64,000 bases of DNA, taken from Jejuia sp. UBA6058. GTDB taxonomy: Bacteria; Bacteroidota; Bacteroidia; Flavobacteriales; Flavobacteriaceae. Position numbers and translations under genes: made by a program. Under the pieces are notes generated by a model, which worked only from the letters and a program-made list of their open reading frames with translations, had not been told where the DNA came from and did not search any database. This document shows positions 35,910 to 44,868 of the stretch, one piece after another. The stretch lies in NCBI GenBank assembly GCA_002428965.1, contig DIYI01000020.1:60172-124171 (forward strand). Reading direction: 5' to 3'. Within the stretch, counting starts at the first letter, position 1. Every line of letters begins with the position of its first letter.

Positions 35910-36878
35910 TTATTTATTTTGTTCTTTTAAAAGTTCTATTGCTTTTATTTGGTTTGCAAAGAAACTACTTTTTTCTGGATATTTCAAACTTAAAATTTTG
36001 TAAGATTGGATAGCCTTTTTATAGTTTTTTTGCTCTACATAAATTCGCGCCAAAGTCTCTGTCATTAAGGCTTCAGGCTTAATCATTCTTGCTTTAGCCA
36101 AATTGCCTTTTGGCACCGATGAGGTGTTAGGTTTTATCTTTGGTTTATCTGCTATAAACTTATCAATAAGATCTACTTTAGAATCAGTTGCTTGAATTTT
36201 AACTTCTTCTTCAGCGGATAAATCGTTCTCTATGGTTTCAGTTTTACGCTTAATAGGTTTAATCCTTGTAAGTTTTAACCATTCATTAAAAGAGTGTGAC
36301 TCCAGTTTGTCAAATTGCAAAGGCTTGCCTAAGTTTAATACGTCTTCAACTGATACTTCTTCATCCTCCTTAATATGTTTTTCATCTTTAATGGTTTCGG
36401 ACTCATCAAGTTTGAAGTTTATAGTTTTTACTTCGGAAGGATTTTTGGGTTGAAAAAGCTCTGGATCTAAAACACCAGATGTTTCCTTGATTTGATCTTT
36501 TAAGCGATCATCTATCTGGAGTTTTTTATTTACCGATATATCATTGGCGCTTACATCAATATCATTAAGATAAATTGTATTCTTTTTGATGATTTTTGAA
36601 ATTTCATTTTGAATAAATGTATCCGACGTAATAAAATCAAAAAGTATACTCCTATCGGTGGTGTATGCAGCGGTGGTTTTAAGCGCGTAATTATACTCTT
36701 TACTTTCTTGTTGCTTTAAACCTTTTAGATATAAGGCTTTTAAAGATTGAAAATACGGATACTTTTCAATCATAGCACCTAAACCCTCGGTTTTTTGAGG
36801 AGTAATATTTTGCGGATGTTGCAATAGTGCTATAAAGTCGTGACTATTCAAAGTATTACCATTTTGCCAATGAGGCAT
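35910..36878 (-). CDS. Conserved hypothetical protein with C-terminal TPR
   Basis: 322 residues, no signal peptide. The N-terminus is helical (HDFIALLQHPQN, YPYFQSLKALYLKGLK). The middle is acidic and probably disordered (about 110-255). The end has a TPR-like unit (TLARIYVEQKNYKKAIQSYK followed by LKYPEKSSFFANQI). The start lies 23 bp inside the lptE gene. Function unknown; the position between lptE and secG suggests envelope biogenesis, but that is only association. Confidence 0.82.
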   Translation of the reverse strand: MPHWQNGNTLNSHDFIALLQHPQNITPQKTEGLGAMIEKYPYFQSLKALYLKGLKQQESKEYNYALKTTAAYTTDRSILFDFITSDTFIQNEISKIIKKNTIYLNDIDVSANDISVNKKLQIDDRLKDQIKETSGVLDPELFQPKNPSEVKTINFKLDESETIKDEKHIKEDEEVSVEDVLNLGKPLQFDKLESHSFNEWLKLTRIKPIKRKTETIENDLSAEEEVKIQATDSKVDLIDKFIADKPKIKPNTSSVPKGNLAKARMIKPEALMTETLARIYVEQKNYKKAIQSYKILSLKYPEKSSFFANQIKAIELLKEQNK

Positions 36879-37371
36879 TAAATATATCTTGTGTTATACG
36901 TTCAAAAATTTCTTCAATTGCCGTATCCTTAACCGATCCTGATAATTGAGCAGAACCTTCGTAATCATGAAAAAATGAAAACCGTTGTTCAAATTCTGCT
37001 TCAGGGTCGTTCTTATCATAAAAATGCACTTTTACCGAAATTGTGAGGCGGTTCTGTGCAGCAGTAAATGTATTCCCAGATGCTGAAGAGGTTGTTGGAG
37101 AAATACGATACTCGGTTATTTCTCCTTCATATACAATATCTCCATTGGAATTAACATTATTTAGATTAGTCTGATTTTCCAAAATGGCAATCATAGTATT
37201 TCTGAACGTTAAATCTAAACCCGGTTCTACTAAAAGAGAGTTGTTTTCAAACCTATTTACCTGAAATGTTTTTGTTTCTGGAGAAATTGAAGCTCCTGTA
37301 AAAGAATAGAAACCACAACTTGTAAATAGTAGCGTAAGAGATGCTAGTGCTATATATTTCAGTTTTTTCAT
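36856..37371 (-). CDS. lptE: LPS-assembly lipoprotein LptE
   Basis: 171 residues. Lipoprotein with C19 (LLFTSCGFYSFTGAS). The body fits LptE of Bacteroidota: FQVNRFENNSLLVEPGLDLT, YEGEITEYRISPTTSSA and a C-terminal VKDTAIEEIFERITQDIFN. LptE plugs the LptD barrel that places lipopolysaccharide in the outer membrane. It overlaps the following gene by 23 bp and starts 18 bp after the sigma-54 activator gene. Confidence 0.88.
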   Translation of the reverse strand: MKKLKYIALASLTLLFTSCGFYSFTGASISPETKTFQVNRFENNSLLVEPGLDLTFRNTMIAILENQTNLNNVNSNGDIVYEGEITEYRISPTTSSASGNTFTAAQNRLTISVKVHFYDKNDPEAEFEQRFSFFHDYEGSAQLSGSVKDTAIEEIFERITQDIFNASLAKW

Positions 37372-37389
37372 TTATACCAAACGCTAAAA

Positions 37390-38661
37390 TTACAGGTCAT
37401 ATTGCTTTATTTTTCGATACAGTGTGCGTTCGCTAATGCCCAACTCTGCTGCAGCCAATTTACGTTTTCCATTATGGCGCTCCAAAGATTTCTTGATTAA
37501 TTCAAGTTCTTTGTCTTGTAAAGATAAGGTTTCTTCTTCCTGTATCTCTTCGGCAAAATGATATTTGTCTTCAATGTTATCTTGCGATACATGCTCAGGA
37601 ATAGACAAGACTTCGGTATTATCAACTATATCGTCATCTTCAAAAGTAAAATCTTGAGAATTGCTCTCATCGTTACCATATATTTTTTGAATAAGATGTT
37701 CATTATCCTTTTCAACATCTTTTGTATTGCCATTTTTCATGAGCTCCATCGTAAGTTTCTTTAGGTCGTTTAAATCACTTTTCATATCAAAAAGTACCTT
37801 GTAAAGAATCTCACGTTCACTACTAAAATCACTTTCGTTCTTTGAAGTTTTTATAACAGCAGGTAGATTGGTGTTGCCATCAACAGGAAGATAACCTCTT
37901 AAAACTTCTGCAGAAACGGTACGATTTTGTTCTAAAACCGATATCTGTTCTGCAACATTGCGCAATTGCCTAATATTACCACTCCATCGGTGTTTTAGCA
38001 ATAATTGAACTGCATTGTCTGTTAGTTTTACCGTTGGCATTTTATACTTAAGAGCAAAATCGCTAGCGAACTTTCTGAATAAAAGATGTATATCGTTTTG
38101 ACGTTCTCGTAATGGGGGTAAATTGATTTCAACTGTACTTAAACGATAGTATAAATCCTCGCGAAATTTCTCTTTTTCAATAGCCTCAAACATATTGACG
38201 TTTGTCGCAGCAACAATGCGTACGTTGGTCTTTTGTACTTTACTTGAACCTACTTTGATAAATTCGCCATTTTCCAAAACTCGTAGTAAACGCACTTGTG
38301 TTGTAAGTGGAAGTTCTCCTACTTCATCCAAGAAAATAGTACCACCATCGGCCACTTCAAAATAACCGCTTCTGGTAGATGTTGCCCCAGTAAACGCGCC
38401 CTTTTCATGACCAAATAATTCACTGTCAATAGTACCTTCAGGAATTGCACCACAGTTTACAGCAATATATTTATTGTGCTTTCTATGTGATAGTTGATGT
38501 ATAATTTTAGGAATACTTTCTTTACCAACACCACTTTCACCAGTTACCAATACCGAAATATCTGTAGGTGCAACACGAATAGCTTTTTCTAAAGCACGGT
38601 TTAGTGAAGGTGTATTACCAATAATACCAAAGCGTTGTTTTATTGCTTGTACTGATTCCAT
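37390..38661 (-). CDS. Sigma-54-interacting transcriptional activator without a sensor domain
   Basis: 423 residues. The AAA+ domain starts almost at residue 1. Walker A is GESGVGKE (41-48), the sigma-54 contact loop GAFTGAT is at 88-94, and Walker B is TIFLDEVGE (about 108-116). The linker (about 250-375) is acidic and the C-terminus is a FIS-type HTH (AAAELGISERTLYRKIKQ). It lacks a receiver, GAF or PAS domain, so control must come from expression, a partner or the acidic linker. The gene adjoins the previous stop. Possible targets are discussed under groES and miaB. Confidence 0.95.
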   Translation of the reverse strand: MESVQAIKQRFGIIGNTPSLNRALEKAIRVAPTDISVLVTGESGVGKESIPKIIHQLSHRKHNKYIAVNCGAIPEGTIDSELFGHEKGAFTGATSTRSGYFEVADGGTIFLDEVGELPLTTQVRLLRVLENGEFIKVGSSKVQKTNVRIVAATNVNMFEAIEKEKFREDLYYRLSTVEINLPPLRERQNDIHLLFRKFASDFALKYKMPTVKLTDNAVQLLLKHRWSGNIRQLRNVAEQISVLEQNRTVSAEVLRGYLPVDGNTNLPAVIKTSKNESDFSSEREILYKVLFDMKSDLNDLKKLTMELMKNGNTKDVEKDNEHLIQKIYGNDESNSQDFTFEDDDIVDNTEVLSIPEHVSQDNIEDKYHFAEEIQEEETLSLQDKELELIKKSLERHNGKRKLAAAELGISERTLYRKIKQYDL

Positions 38662-39003
38662 TTAATTCTCAATATATTCTGAAGTTCCTTTTTCATTTTT
38701 GTTATCTAACCACTCCCAATCTAACTTCAGCTTTAATTTATTGTTATTCGTTAAACTGATGCTTGCCAAGGCCTTTCCAGACTTTAATTTTTTATCTGAA
38801 GTAAGACATTGGTAAACCATATTAATTTTATCTTCAACAAGTTGCCCAATTATTTTTCCATAAATAACGCTTCCACCTGAATAGTCAGCTGTAATTAAAT
38901 CACCCTTTTGTTTATATTTAAAGACTGTTTCAGAATTAACTTGTCCATTTTCTGAGTTTTCTAATAATGAAAACGTCTTGTTGTTAAAGTTAAATTCAGA
39001 CAT
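38662..39003 (-). CDS. Conserved hypothetical protein
   Basis: 113 residues, cytoplasmic and probably all-beta: alternating stretches such as TVFKYKQKGDLITADYSGGS, VIYGKIIGQLVEDKINMVYQ and LKLKLDWEWLD suggest a small calycin-like barrel. Homologues are sometimes labelled N-acetylglutamate synthase, but no acetyltransferase motif is visible, so I do not use that name. It is packed between miaB (2-bp gap) and the activator gene (adjoining). Confidence 0.8.
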   Translation of the reverse strand: MSEFNFNNKTFSLLENSENGQVNSETVFKYKQKGDLITADYSGGSVIYGKIIGQLVEDKINMVYQCLTSDKKLKSGKALASISLTNNNKLKLKLDWEWLDNKNEKGTSEYIEN

Positions 39004-39005
39004 TC

Positions 39006-40454
39006 TTAGTTGTTTTCAGAATATCCTACTGCCTCCCCAATTAAAGTAGCACTAGTACAATCTGAAATTTTCACGTTTACGAAATCGCCAACCTTGTAAT
39101 CCCCTTTTGGAAATACAACAACGGTGTTTTGCGTATTTCTACCAGACCAATGAGCATCTGAACGTTTGGATGGTTTTTCAATTAAAACTTCTTCAATTTT
39201 GCCAACATGCTCCTGAGTGCGCAATAAACTGTGTCTTTGCTGCAATGCAATAATTTCGTTTAAACGTCTCTTTTTGATATCTTCAGGAATATCATCTTCC
39301 ATCTTACGTTCGGCTAATGTTCCAGGACGCTCAGAATAGGCAAACATAAATCCGAAATCATATTTTACATATTCCATCAAGCTCAATGTGTCTTGGTGAT
39401 CTTCTTCAGTTTCCGTTGGAAAACCAGCAATCATATCTTGACTAATGGCGCAATCTGGAATTAAGCGCTTAATATTATCAATCAACTGAAAATATTCCTC
39501 ACGCGTGTGCAAGCGATTCATAGCTTTGAGTACGCGATTACTACCACTTTGAACAGGTAAATGGATATAGTTGCAGATGTTTCTATGTTTTGCCATAGTC
39601 TCAATAACATCCAATGTGAAATCCTGAGGATTGGATGTGGAGAAACGGAAACGCATTTTAGGTTGTGCAGTTGCACACATATCTAAAAGCATCGCAAAAT
39701 TTACTGCAGTAGCCTTTTGTAATTCGCTGGCTTTATCAAAATCTTTTTTCAAACCACCACCATACCATAGGTAACTATCTACATTCTGCCCAAGAAGTGT
39801 AACTTCTTTATAGCCGTTATCCCATAAATCGTTTACTTCTTCGATAATGCTTTGTGGGTCTCTACTACGCTCTCTACCACGAGTAAAAGGTACTACACAA
39901 AATGTACACATGTTATCGCAACCTCTAGTAATAGAAACAAAAGCAGTAACGCCATTGGTATTTAAACGTACAGGTGAAATGTCTCCATAAGTTTCTTCTT
40001 TGGAGAGAATTACGTTTATAGCATCTCTACCATCTTCAACTTCGGACAAAAGATTTGGTAAATCCTTGTAAGCGTCAGGGCCAACAACCAAGTCAACAAT
40101 TTTTTCTTGCTCTAAGAATTTACTTTTCAGGCGTTCTGCCATACATCCTAAAACCCCAACTTTCATATTAGGGTTTTGCGTTTGTTTTACAGCATTATAT
40201 TTTTCCAATCGCTTCCTAACAGTTTGTTCTGCCTTATCACGAATGGAACACGTATTTACCAAAACTAAGTCTGCCTCTTCTAAATTTTGAGTGGTGTTAT
40301 AACCCTGCTCATTTAAAATAGAGGCTACAATTTCACTATCGCTAAAATTCATTTGGCAACCATAACTTTCAATAAAAAGTTTGCGTGTATTGCCTTCTTT
40401 TTTATCTAAAATTAAAGATTGTCCTTGTTTGCTTTCGTCTATAATCTTTTCCAT
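39006..40454 (-). CDS. miaB: tRNA-2-methylthio-N6-isopentenyladenosine synthase MiaB
   Basis: 482 residues from the ATG at 40454; an upstream in-frame ATG at 40499 lies near the -7 element and is improbable. MiaB adds a methylthio group to i6A37 of tRNAs. The N-terminal cluster cysteines lie in ESYGCQMNFSD, NTCSIR and GVLGCMAER. The radical SAM cluster is GCDNMCTFC. A C-terminal TRAM domain ends with GRNTQNTVVV and SDCTSATLIGEAV. It leads the operon ending with secG. Confidence 0.97.
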   Translation of the reverse strand: MEKIIDESKQGQSLILDKKEGNTRKLFIESYGCQMNFSDSEIVASILNEQGYNTTQNLEEADLVLVNTCSIRDKAEQTVRKRLEKYNAVKQTQNPNMKVGVLGCMAERLKSKFLEQEKIVDLVVGPDAYKDLPNLLSEVEDGRDAINVILSKEETYGDISPVRLNTNGVTAFVSITRGCDNMCTFCVVPFTRGRERSRDPQSIIEEVNDLWDNGYKEVTLLGQNVDSYLWYGGGLKKDFDKASELQKATAVNFAMLLDMCATAQPKMRFRFSTSNPQDFTLDVIETMAKHRNICNYIHLPVQSGSNRVLKAMNRLHTREEYFQLIDNIKRLIPDCAISQDMIAGFPTETEEDHQDTLSLMEYVKYDFGFMFAYSERPGTLAERKMEDDIPEDIKKRRLNEIIALQQRHSLLRTQEHVGKIEEVLIEKPSKRSDAHWSGRNTQNTVVVFPKGDYKVGDFVNVKISDCTSATLIGEAVGYSENN

Positions 40455-40488
40455 AATATTTTGAATCCACAATGGGTCAATAAGTGTG

Positions 40489-40528
40489 CAAAGATACAAT
40501 TAAAATGGGTTTTATGACAAAGTGTCAT
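40489..40528 (-). promoter_or_regulatory. miaB operon promoter with overlapping palindrome
   Basis: On the minus strand TTTG (40521-40518), a 21-bp spacer, then TATCTTTG (40496-40489). The palindrome ATGACA-AAG-TGTCAT (40514-40528) covers the -33 element, as an operator would. Its TGACA-N3-TGTCA pattern is related to the palindrome before groES. Confidence 0.65.
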
Positions 40529-40633
40529 ATTTAAAATTTAAGGAATTATTAATAATCTAGGAGAAGATTTACGCAACCATTTGTAGTATTTTGTATCTGA
40601 TTAATGTACTTCAAAAAGAAATTAAACAAGCCA

Positions 40634-41335
40634 ATGAAGAAGATAGGATTTGCAATAGCCATTATGTGCTGTTTTATGAGCATGAGATGTGAACCAACCG
40701 ACGAAACTCCCGTAGATTTAGATAATTTATTAATTGGGAACTGGTCTCATCCAGAATATGCGGGTGATAGTATCACACTCCAACGCGTAAATGTTTTACC
40801 CGAAAATAGTTATGGGCTTAAGTTTAAGACTAAGGGTGAATTTGAGGAACATACATCTGGATGGTTGCGCACGCCGCCACTATTTTTTTCTGATTATTCT
40901 GGTGTTTATAAGCTCATGGACGGTGTAATTTCAATTACGCAAAACCATTTTCCCAATAACTATACGTTACGCATTGTTAGTTTAACCGAAGATGAATTGA
41001 TACTTATCAGGGAGTTGTCAGATCAAGAACAAGATTATCGAGATTTGATGACAAAGTTTGATGAAATTTTAGCTTCAATTGAAGATATTCCTTGTAACAA
41101 CGAACAAGATTGGAAGTTTGCTGCTTATGGTGCAAAGGCTTGTGGAGGTTCACAAGGATATCTGGCTTATCCTAAAACCATTGATGAGGAAAAATTCTTA
41201 AAAATTATAGGGGAGTATACCCATTTGGAGGACGACTATAACATGAAGTGGGGTGTCTTTTCAACATGCGATTTGCCATTACAACCTACAGCAGTTAGTT
41301 GTGAAAACGGATTACCGGTTTTAGTTTTTAATTAA
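40634..41335 (+). CDS. Hypothetical lipoprotein
   Basis: 233 residues from the ATG at 40634; the start at 40604 would put ten basic residues before the signal sequence. Signal peptide MKKIGFAIAIMCCFMSMRCE with the likely lipid cysteine at 19. The mature part resembles lipocalin-like extracellular proteins of Bacteroidota (LLIGNWSHPEY, YGLKFKTKGEFEE, YKLMDGVISITQ). No enzymatic motif is seen. It leads a set of three lipoprotein genes on the plus strand. Confidence 0.8.
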   Translation: MKKIGFAIAIMCCFMSMRCEPTDETPVDLDNLLIGNWSHPEYAGDSITLQRVNVLPENSYGLKFKTKGEFEEHTSGWLRTPPLFFSDYSGVYKLMDGVISITQNHFPNNYTLRIVSLTEDELILIRELSDQEQDYRDLMTKFDEILASIEDIPCNNEQDWKFAAYGAKACGGSQGYLAYPKTIDEEKFLKIIGEYTHLEDDYNMKWGVFSTCDLPLQPTAVSCENGLPVLVFN

Positions 41336-41352
41336 CTTTTGATGCCTTAATA

Positions 41353-41790
41353 ATGAAGAAGATTAGTTTTTTAATTATAGTTGTCTGCGGTTGTTTAAGT
41401 ACTCAATGTGATGATGATGTTTCAGATGATCCTGTTGTCAATTTATGTGATAATTTCGCCACTATTAATGAGGATATCTATATGGATATTGAAACCAGTA
41501 ATTACATATTGACAGCAGTTACCATTTCAGATGACTGTTTGAGTGTTACTTTTGGCTCTTCAGGATGCAGTGGAAATACATGGACGTATAGTTTGGTTGA
41601 CTCTGGTGCCGTGGCAGAATCATTACCAGAACAACGATTTTTAAAATTCAATTTGGATAATCAAGAAGATTGCGCAGCGGCTTTTGAAAGAACGTTTTCT
41701 TTTAATTTGAAACCATTACAAATTGAAGGTAGTAATGAAATTATTTTAAACCTAGAAGGATGGGGAGAGCCCATAAACTACAGCTATTAG
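41353..41790 (+). CDS. Hypothetical lipoprotein
   Basis: 145 residues with signal MKKISFLIIVVCGCLSTQC and a Cys followed by an acidic DDDVSDDP linker, typical of surface lipoproteins in Bacteroidota. Four further cysteines (NLCDN, SDDCLSV, SSGCSG, EDCAAAF) may form disulfides. The acidic tract after the lipid cysteine resembles the lipoprotein export signal known in Bacteroidota. Function unknown. It lies 17 bp after the previous lipoprotein gene. Confidence 0.8.
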   Translation: MKKISFLIIVVCGCLSTQCDDDVSDDPVVNLCDNFATINEDIYMDIETSNYILTAVTISDDCLSVTFGSSGCSGNTWTYSLVDSGAVAESLPEQRFLKFNLDNQEDCAAAFERTFSFNLKPLQIEGSNEIILNLEGWGEPINYSY

Positions 41791-41831
41791 ATTCATAAAT
41801 TTATTAACGAACAAACTTATACAAACTAAAA

Positions 41832-43067
41832 ATGAAAATGAAATTAGCCATATCCGTTTTAAGCCTAATCTTGCTTTTTACCATCGTTTCTTGTAATGAT
41901 AATGATATGGAATTAGTTACAGTAGCGACCCCTGAAATAATGACTAAGTCTGAATTTAGGAAGGCTGTTACAATTAAGTCATCTCAATCTATCGAAGATT
42001 CAGGGAAAATTTATGCATATAACAACTACATTTTTGTTGGAGATAAAAATAAAGGGGTTCATATCATTGATAATACAGACCCCAAATCACCGCAACCTTA
42101 TGCTTTTATTGCAATTCCTGGAAATGAGGATATCTCTGTAAAAAATAACTTTTTATACGCAGATAGTGCAACAGATTTGGTGGTGTTTGATATTTCAGTT
42201 ATAACTGATATTAAACTAATAGAGCGTTTAGAGGACGTATTTGATGTTTATGATTACCAAATTCCTTTTGAAGCCGATAGGGTAGAGTGGAATGAATTTA
42301 ATTATGAAACCGATATTGTCATTGGTTGGACCCTTAAAAGTGAATATCGTGAAAAACTTGATGATAGAATGGTAGATGTTGCTTTTGATGCTGCTCCTTT
42401 ATCATCAGAGAGTAGTATAGGAGTTGGCGGCTCATTAGCACGTTTTCAAATTGTTAATAACTTTCTGTACACGGTTGGTCAATATAGTATGTCTATTTTC
42501 AATATTCAGAATTTGGCACAACCAAACTTAGAAAGCATACAATATGCAGGATGGAACATTGAAACTATGTTTGCATCTGGAGATTATCTTTATCTAGGCA
42601 GTACGAATGGCATGTATATTTACGATATAAAAACACCTTCAACACCCCAATATGTTTCTGAATTTACGCATTGGGAAGGATGCGACCCAGTTGTGGTTGA
42701 TGGCGATTATGCTTATTTAACGCTAAGAGGCGGAAATGCCTGCGGACAACTAGAAAGTGTTTTGGAGGTTATTGACATTAAAGATAAATCTAATCCTGTT
42801 TTAGCGAAACGCTATACTTTAGAGAACCCTTATGGTTTAGGAATAAAAAGTAATATGCTTTTTGTATGCGACGGAACTGCTGGACTAAAACTATTTGATA
42901 GAAAAACTCCCGTAGATTTGGATATAATTAAGGAATTTAAAGATATTGATGCTACCGATGTAATTCCTTTAGAAAACAGTTTGATAATGATAGGAGGAAA
43001 CGTTTTGTATCAATACGACTATCTTATTAATGATATTAATTTAATTAGTACATATACACTTAACTAA
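41832..43067 (+). CDS. LVIVD-repeat beta-propeller lipoprotein
   Basis: 411 residues. Lipoprotein signal with cysteine in FTIVSCNDND. The mature protein has LVIVD-type repeats: GVHIIDNTDPKSPQPYAFI, LVVFDISVITDIKLIE, MSIFNIQNLAQPNLESI, MYIYDIKTPSTPQYVSE and LEVIDIKDKSNPVLAKRY. Together they probably form a beta-propeller. It is likely surface-exposed and may bind a protein or glycan; no catalytic motif is seen. An internal ATG two codons downstream is equally possible as the start. A terminator follows the stop. Confidence 0.88.
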   Translation: MKMKLAISVLSLILLFTIVSCNDNDMELVTVATPEIMTKSEFRKAVTIKSSQSIEDSGKIYAYNNYIFVGDKNKGVHIIDNTDPKSPQPYAFIAIPGNEDISVKNNFLYADSATDLVVFDISVITDIKLIERLEDVFDVYDYQIPFEADRVEWNEFNYETDIVIGWTLKSEYREKLDDRMVDVAFDAAPLSSESSIGVGGSLARFQIVNNFLYTVGQYSMSIFNIQNLAQPNLESIQYAGWNIETMFASGDYLYLGSTNGMYIYDIKTPSTPQYVSEFTHWEGCDPVVVDGDYAYLTLRGGNACGQLESVLEVIDIKDKSNPVLAKRYTLENPYGLGIKSNMLFVCDGTAGLKLFDRKTPVDLDIIKEFKDIDATDVIPLENSLIMIGGNVLYQYDYLINDINLISTYTLN

Positions 43068-43088
43068 GCTTCAACTAGATGTTGTTTA

Positions 43089-43118
43089 AAAATCTGTCTT
43101 TGGGCAGATTTTTTTTGT
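43089..43118 (+). terminator. Terminator after the LVIVD lipoprotein gene
   Basis: AAAATCTG and CAGATTTT form an 8-bp stem with an eight-base loop (TCTTTGGG), followed by TTTT and TTGTTT. Confidence 0.75.
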
Positions 43119-43160
43119 TTATAATTGTATGGATTTTGCAAATATCTAAACAAAAGTTTC

Positions 43161-43934
43161 ATGAAATCTTACGAATTTATAACTGATCAAATTGATAAGG
43201 CTCCTAATTTAGATTTTGGAGATATTATTAACAACGCCATAGAGCTTTTTAAGAAAGTGTGGGTAAAGGGTTTTCTCACTATTCTGATTCTTATGGTTGC
43301 CGGCGTAATTATAAGCTTGGTTTTTCAAGCTATAGGTCTAGCAGCAGATGTTTCTATTCTTGAAACAGGAATAAACATTGAGTCACTTTCGGAGTTTTAC
43401 TCAATGAGTGCAATTTATAGTTTACCTCAAAATATTTTGATGAGCTGCATTAGCATTTTGTTAGTTTCAGCTTTTTACAGAATATGCAAAAATGAGATTC
43501 TTCGTTTAAATGAAGGAGATAATTATTTTTTCTATTTTACAAAGGACTATATCTCTAAGGCTTTGATGTTGGGTATAATTCATGCGCTAATTACTGCTGT
43601 TGCTCAAGCATTATTCTTGTTACCCTACATTTATGTTTTTGTGCCATTAGCTTATTTTACTATTATTTTTGCGAATAACCCTGATTTAAAGGAAGTAGAA
43701 ATAGTAAAATTAAGCTTTGCTCTTGGTAATAAAAAATGGCTTATTAGTTTTGGAACTATGTTAGTCTGTGGTATTATTGGTGCGTTAGGTATTATCGGTT
43801 GCGGTATAGGTTTGCTTTTTACAATTAGCATAGCATATTTACCCGTATTTTTTATTTATAAAGAAGTTATTGGGTTTGATAACCGTAACGAAATAGATTT
43901 TATAGGTACTAATACAGAAGAAGATACTTTCTAA
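43161..43934 (+). CDS. Polytopic membrane protein, paralogue of the next gene
   Basis: 257 residues from the ATG at 43161; an upstream in-frame ATG at 43125 lies close to the terminator and is less likely. A short soluble start (NLDFGDIINNAIELFKKVW) is followed by about six transmembrane segments arranged in three pairs, with polar loops containing FFYFTKDYISKAL and SFALGNKKWL. The family is not one I can name; it resembles YciC/DUF975-type membrane proteins. It lies 12 bp before its paralogue. Confidence 0.8.
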   Translation: MKSYEFITDQIDKAPNLDFGDIINNAIELFKKVWVKGFLTILILMVAGVIISLVFQAIGLAADVSILETGINIESLSEFYSMSAIYSLPQNILMSCISILLVSAFYRICKNEILRLNEGDNYFFYFTKDYISKALMLGIIHALITAVAQALFLLPYIYVFVPLAYFTIIFANNPDLKEVEIVKLSFALGNKKWLISFGTMLVCGIIGALGIIGCGIGLLFTISIAYLPVFFIYKEVIGFDNRNEIDFIGTNTEEDTF

Positions 43935-43946
43935 AACCAAAATATT

Positions 43947-44729
43947 ATGAATACAATTGAAACCCTTCAGCAAAAGATAAATCAGGCAAAAGAGCTAGAT
44001 TTTGGTACTATTTTTAGCGAATCTTTTGAGTTATTTAAGAAAACATGGATACAAGGACTTTTATTGCATCTATTCTCTATTGTAATAATGCTGCCCTTGA
44101 TTATAATTTTTTATGTTCCATTTATCGGAATGATAATAGCGCAACAGGAGAGTGGATACAATGATCCTGATGTATTCAATGAATTTTTTGCAGGAATGTC
44201 AGTCATATACATATTAGTCGTAATTGCAGGAGCTTTAACTTTAGCAACGGTAACCTACGCTTTAACTGCTGCATATTTTAGAATGGTGAAAAAGATAGAC
44301 CATGGAGAAGAGGTAAAAACATCAGAGTTCTTTTATTTTTTAAAAGGGAATCATCTAAAGAAGATTTTTATTATAATGTTTATAGCAATTTTAATTGCTA
44401 TACCTTCGGCGTTGTTGTGCTACATTCCTTTAATCTATGTTATAGTGCCAATGTCATTTTTCTTTATCTTTTTTGCGTTTAATCCAGAGCTTAGTGTAGG
44501 AGATATTGTAAAAGGTAGTTTCTCATTAGGAAATAAAAAGTGGCTAATAACATTTGGTTTATTGGTAGTAATGTATATCATCGTTCTTGTGTTAACAATG
44601 GTTACCTGTGGAATTGGTCAACTTTTCGTGCAATCTATTTTATTTCATCCGGTATATCTTATTTACAAACATGTAATTGATTTTGGAGAGAAAAGCGAAA
44701 TAGAACAAATTGGAATGGGAGAAATTTAA
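43947..44729 (+). CDS. Polytopic membrane protein, paralogue of the previous gene
   Basis: 260 residues. It shares architecture and motifs with the gene at 43161: ELDFGTIFSESFELFKKTWI, FFYFLKGNHLKKIF, GSFSLGNKKWLITFG and a final HPVYLIYKHVIDFGEKSEIE. About six transmembrane segments. The pair arose by tandem duplication and may form a heteromeric complex, which is speculation. Function unknown. A hairpin terminator follows 21 bp after the stop. Confidence 0.8.
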   Translation: MNTIETLQQKINQAKELDFGTIFSESFELFKKTWIQGLLLHLFSIVIMLPLIIIFYVPFIGMIIAQQESGYNDPDVFNEFFAGMSVIYILVVIAGALTLATVTYALTAAYFRMVKKIDHGEEVKTSEFFYFLKGNHLKKIFIIMFIAILIAIPSALLCYIPLIYVIVPMSFFFIFFAFNPELSVGDIVKGSFSLGNKKWLITFGLLVVMYIIVLVLTMVTCGIGQLFVQSILFHPVYLIYKHVIDFGEKSEIEQIGMGEI

Positions 44730-44750
44730 ATCGTTGAAAATTAAAAATAT

Positions 44751-44783
44751 AAAGCCTGTTTTGTATCGTTAAAAGCAGGCTTT
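44751..44783 (+). terminator. Terminator after the membrane protein pair
   Basis: AAAGCCTG-TTTT and AAAAG-CAGGCTTT pair with one bulge across a GTATCGTT loop. It is followed by TGTTATT, a weak T-tract. Confidence 0.6.
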
Positions 44784-44841
44784 GTTATTCAGATAATACA
44801 CAGTTAATCCCTAAAATTAGGCAGATAAACTTTTTTTCATA

Positions 44842-44849
44842 TACATTTG
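44842..44849 (+). promoter_or_regulatory. -7 element of topA
   Basis: TACATTTG matches TAnnTTTG and ends 19 bp before the topA ATG. A TTAG sequence 21 bp upstream could be a degenerate -33 element. Confidence 0.45.
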
Positions 44850-44868
44850 TAGCTTCAAAAAAGCATGT

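Noticed and set aside
38662..39003. N-acetylglutamate synthase label for the 113-residue protein
   Set aside because: No acetyltransferase motif, too short and all-beta in appearance; the label seems to be a propagated error.
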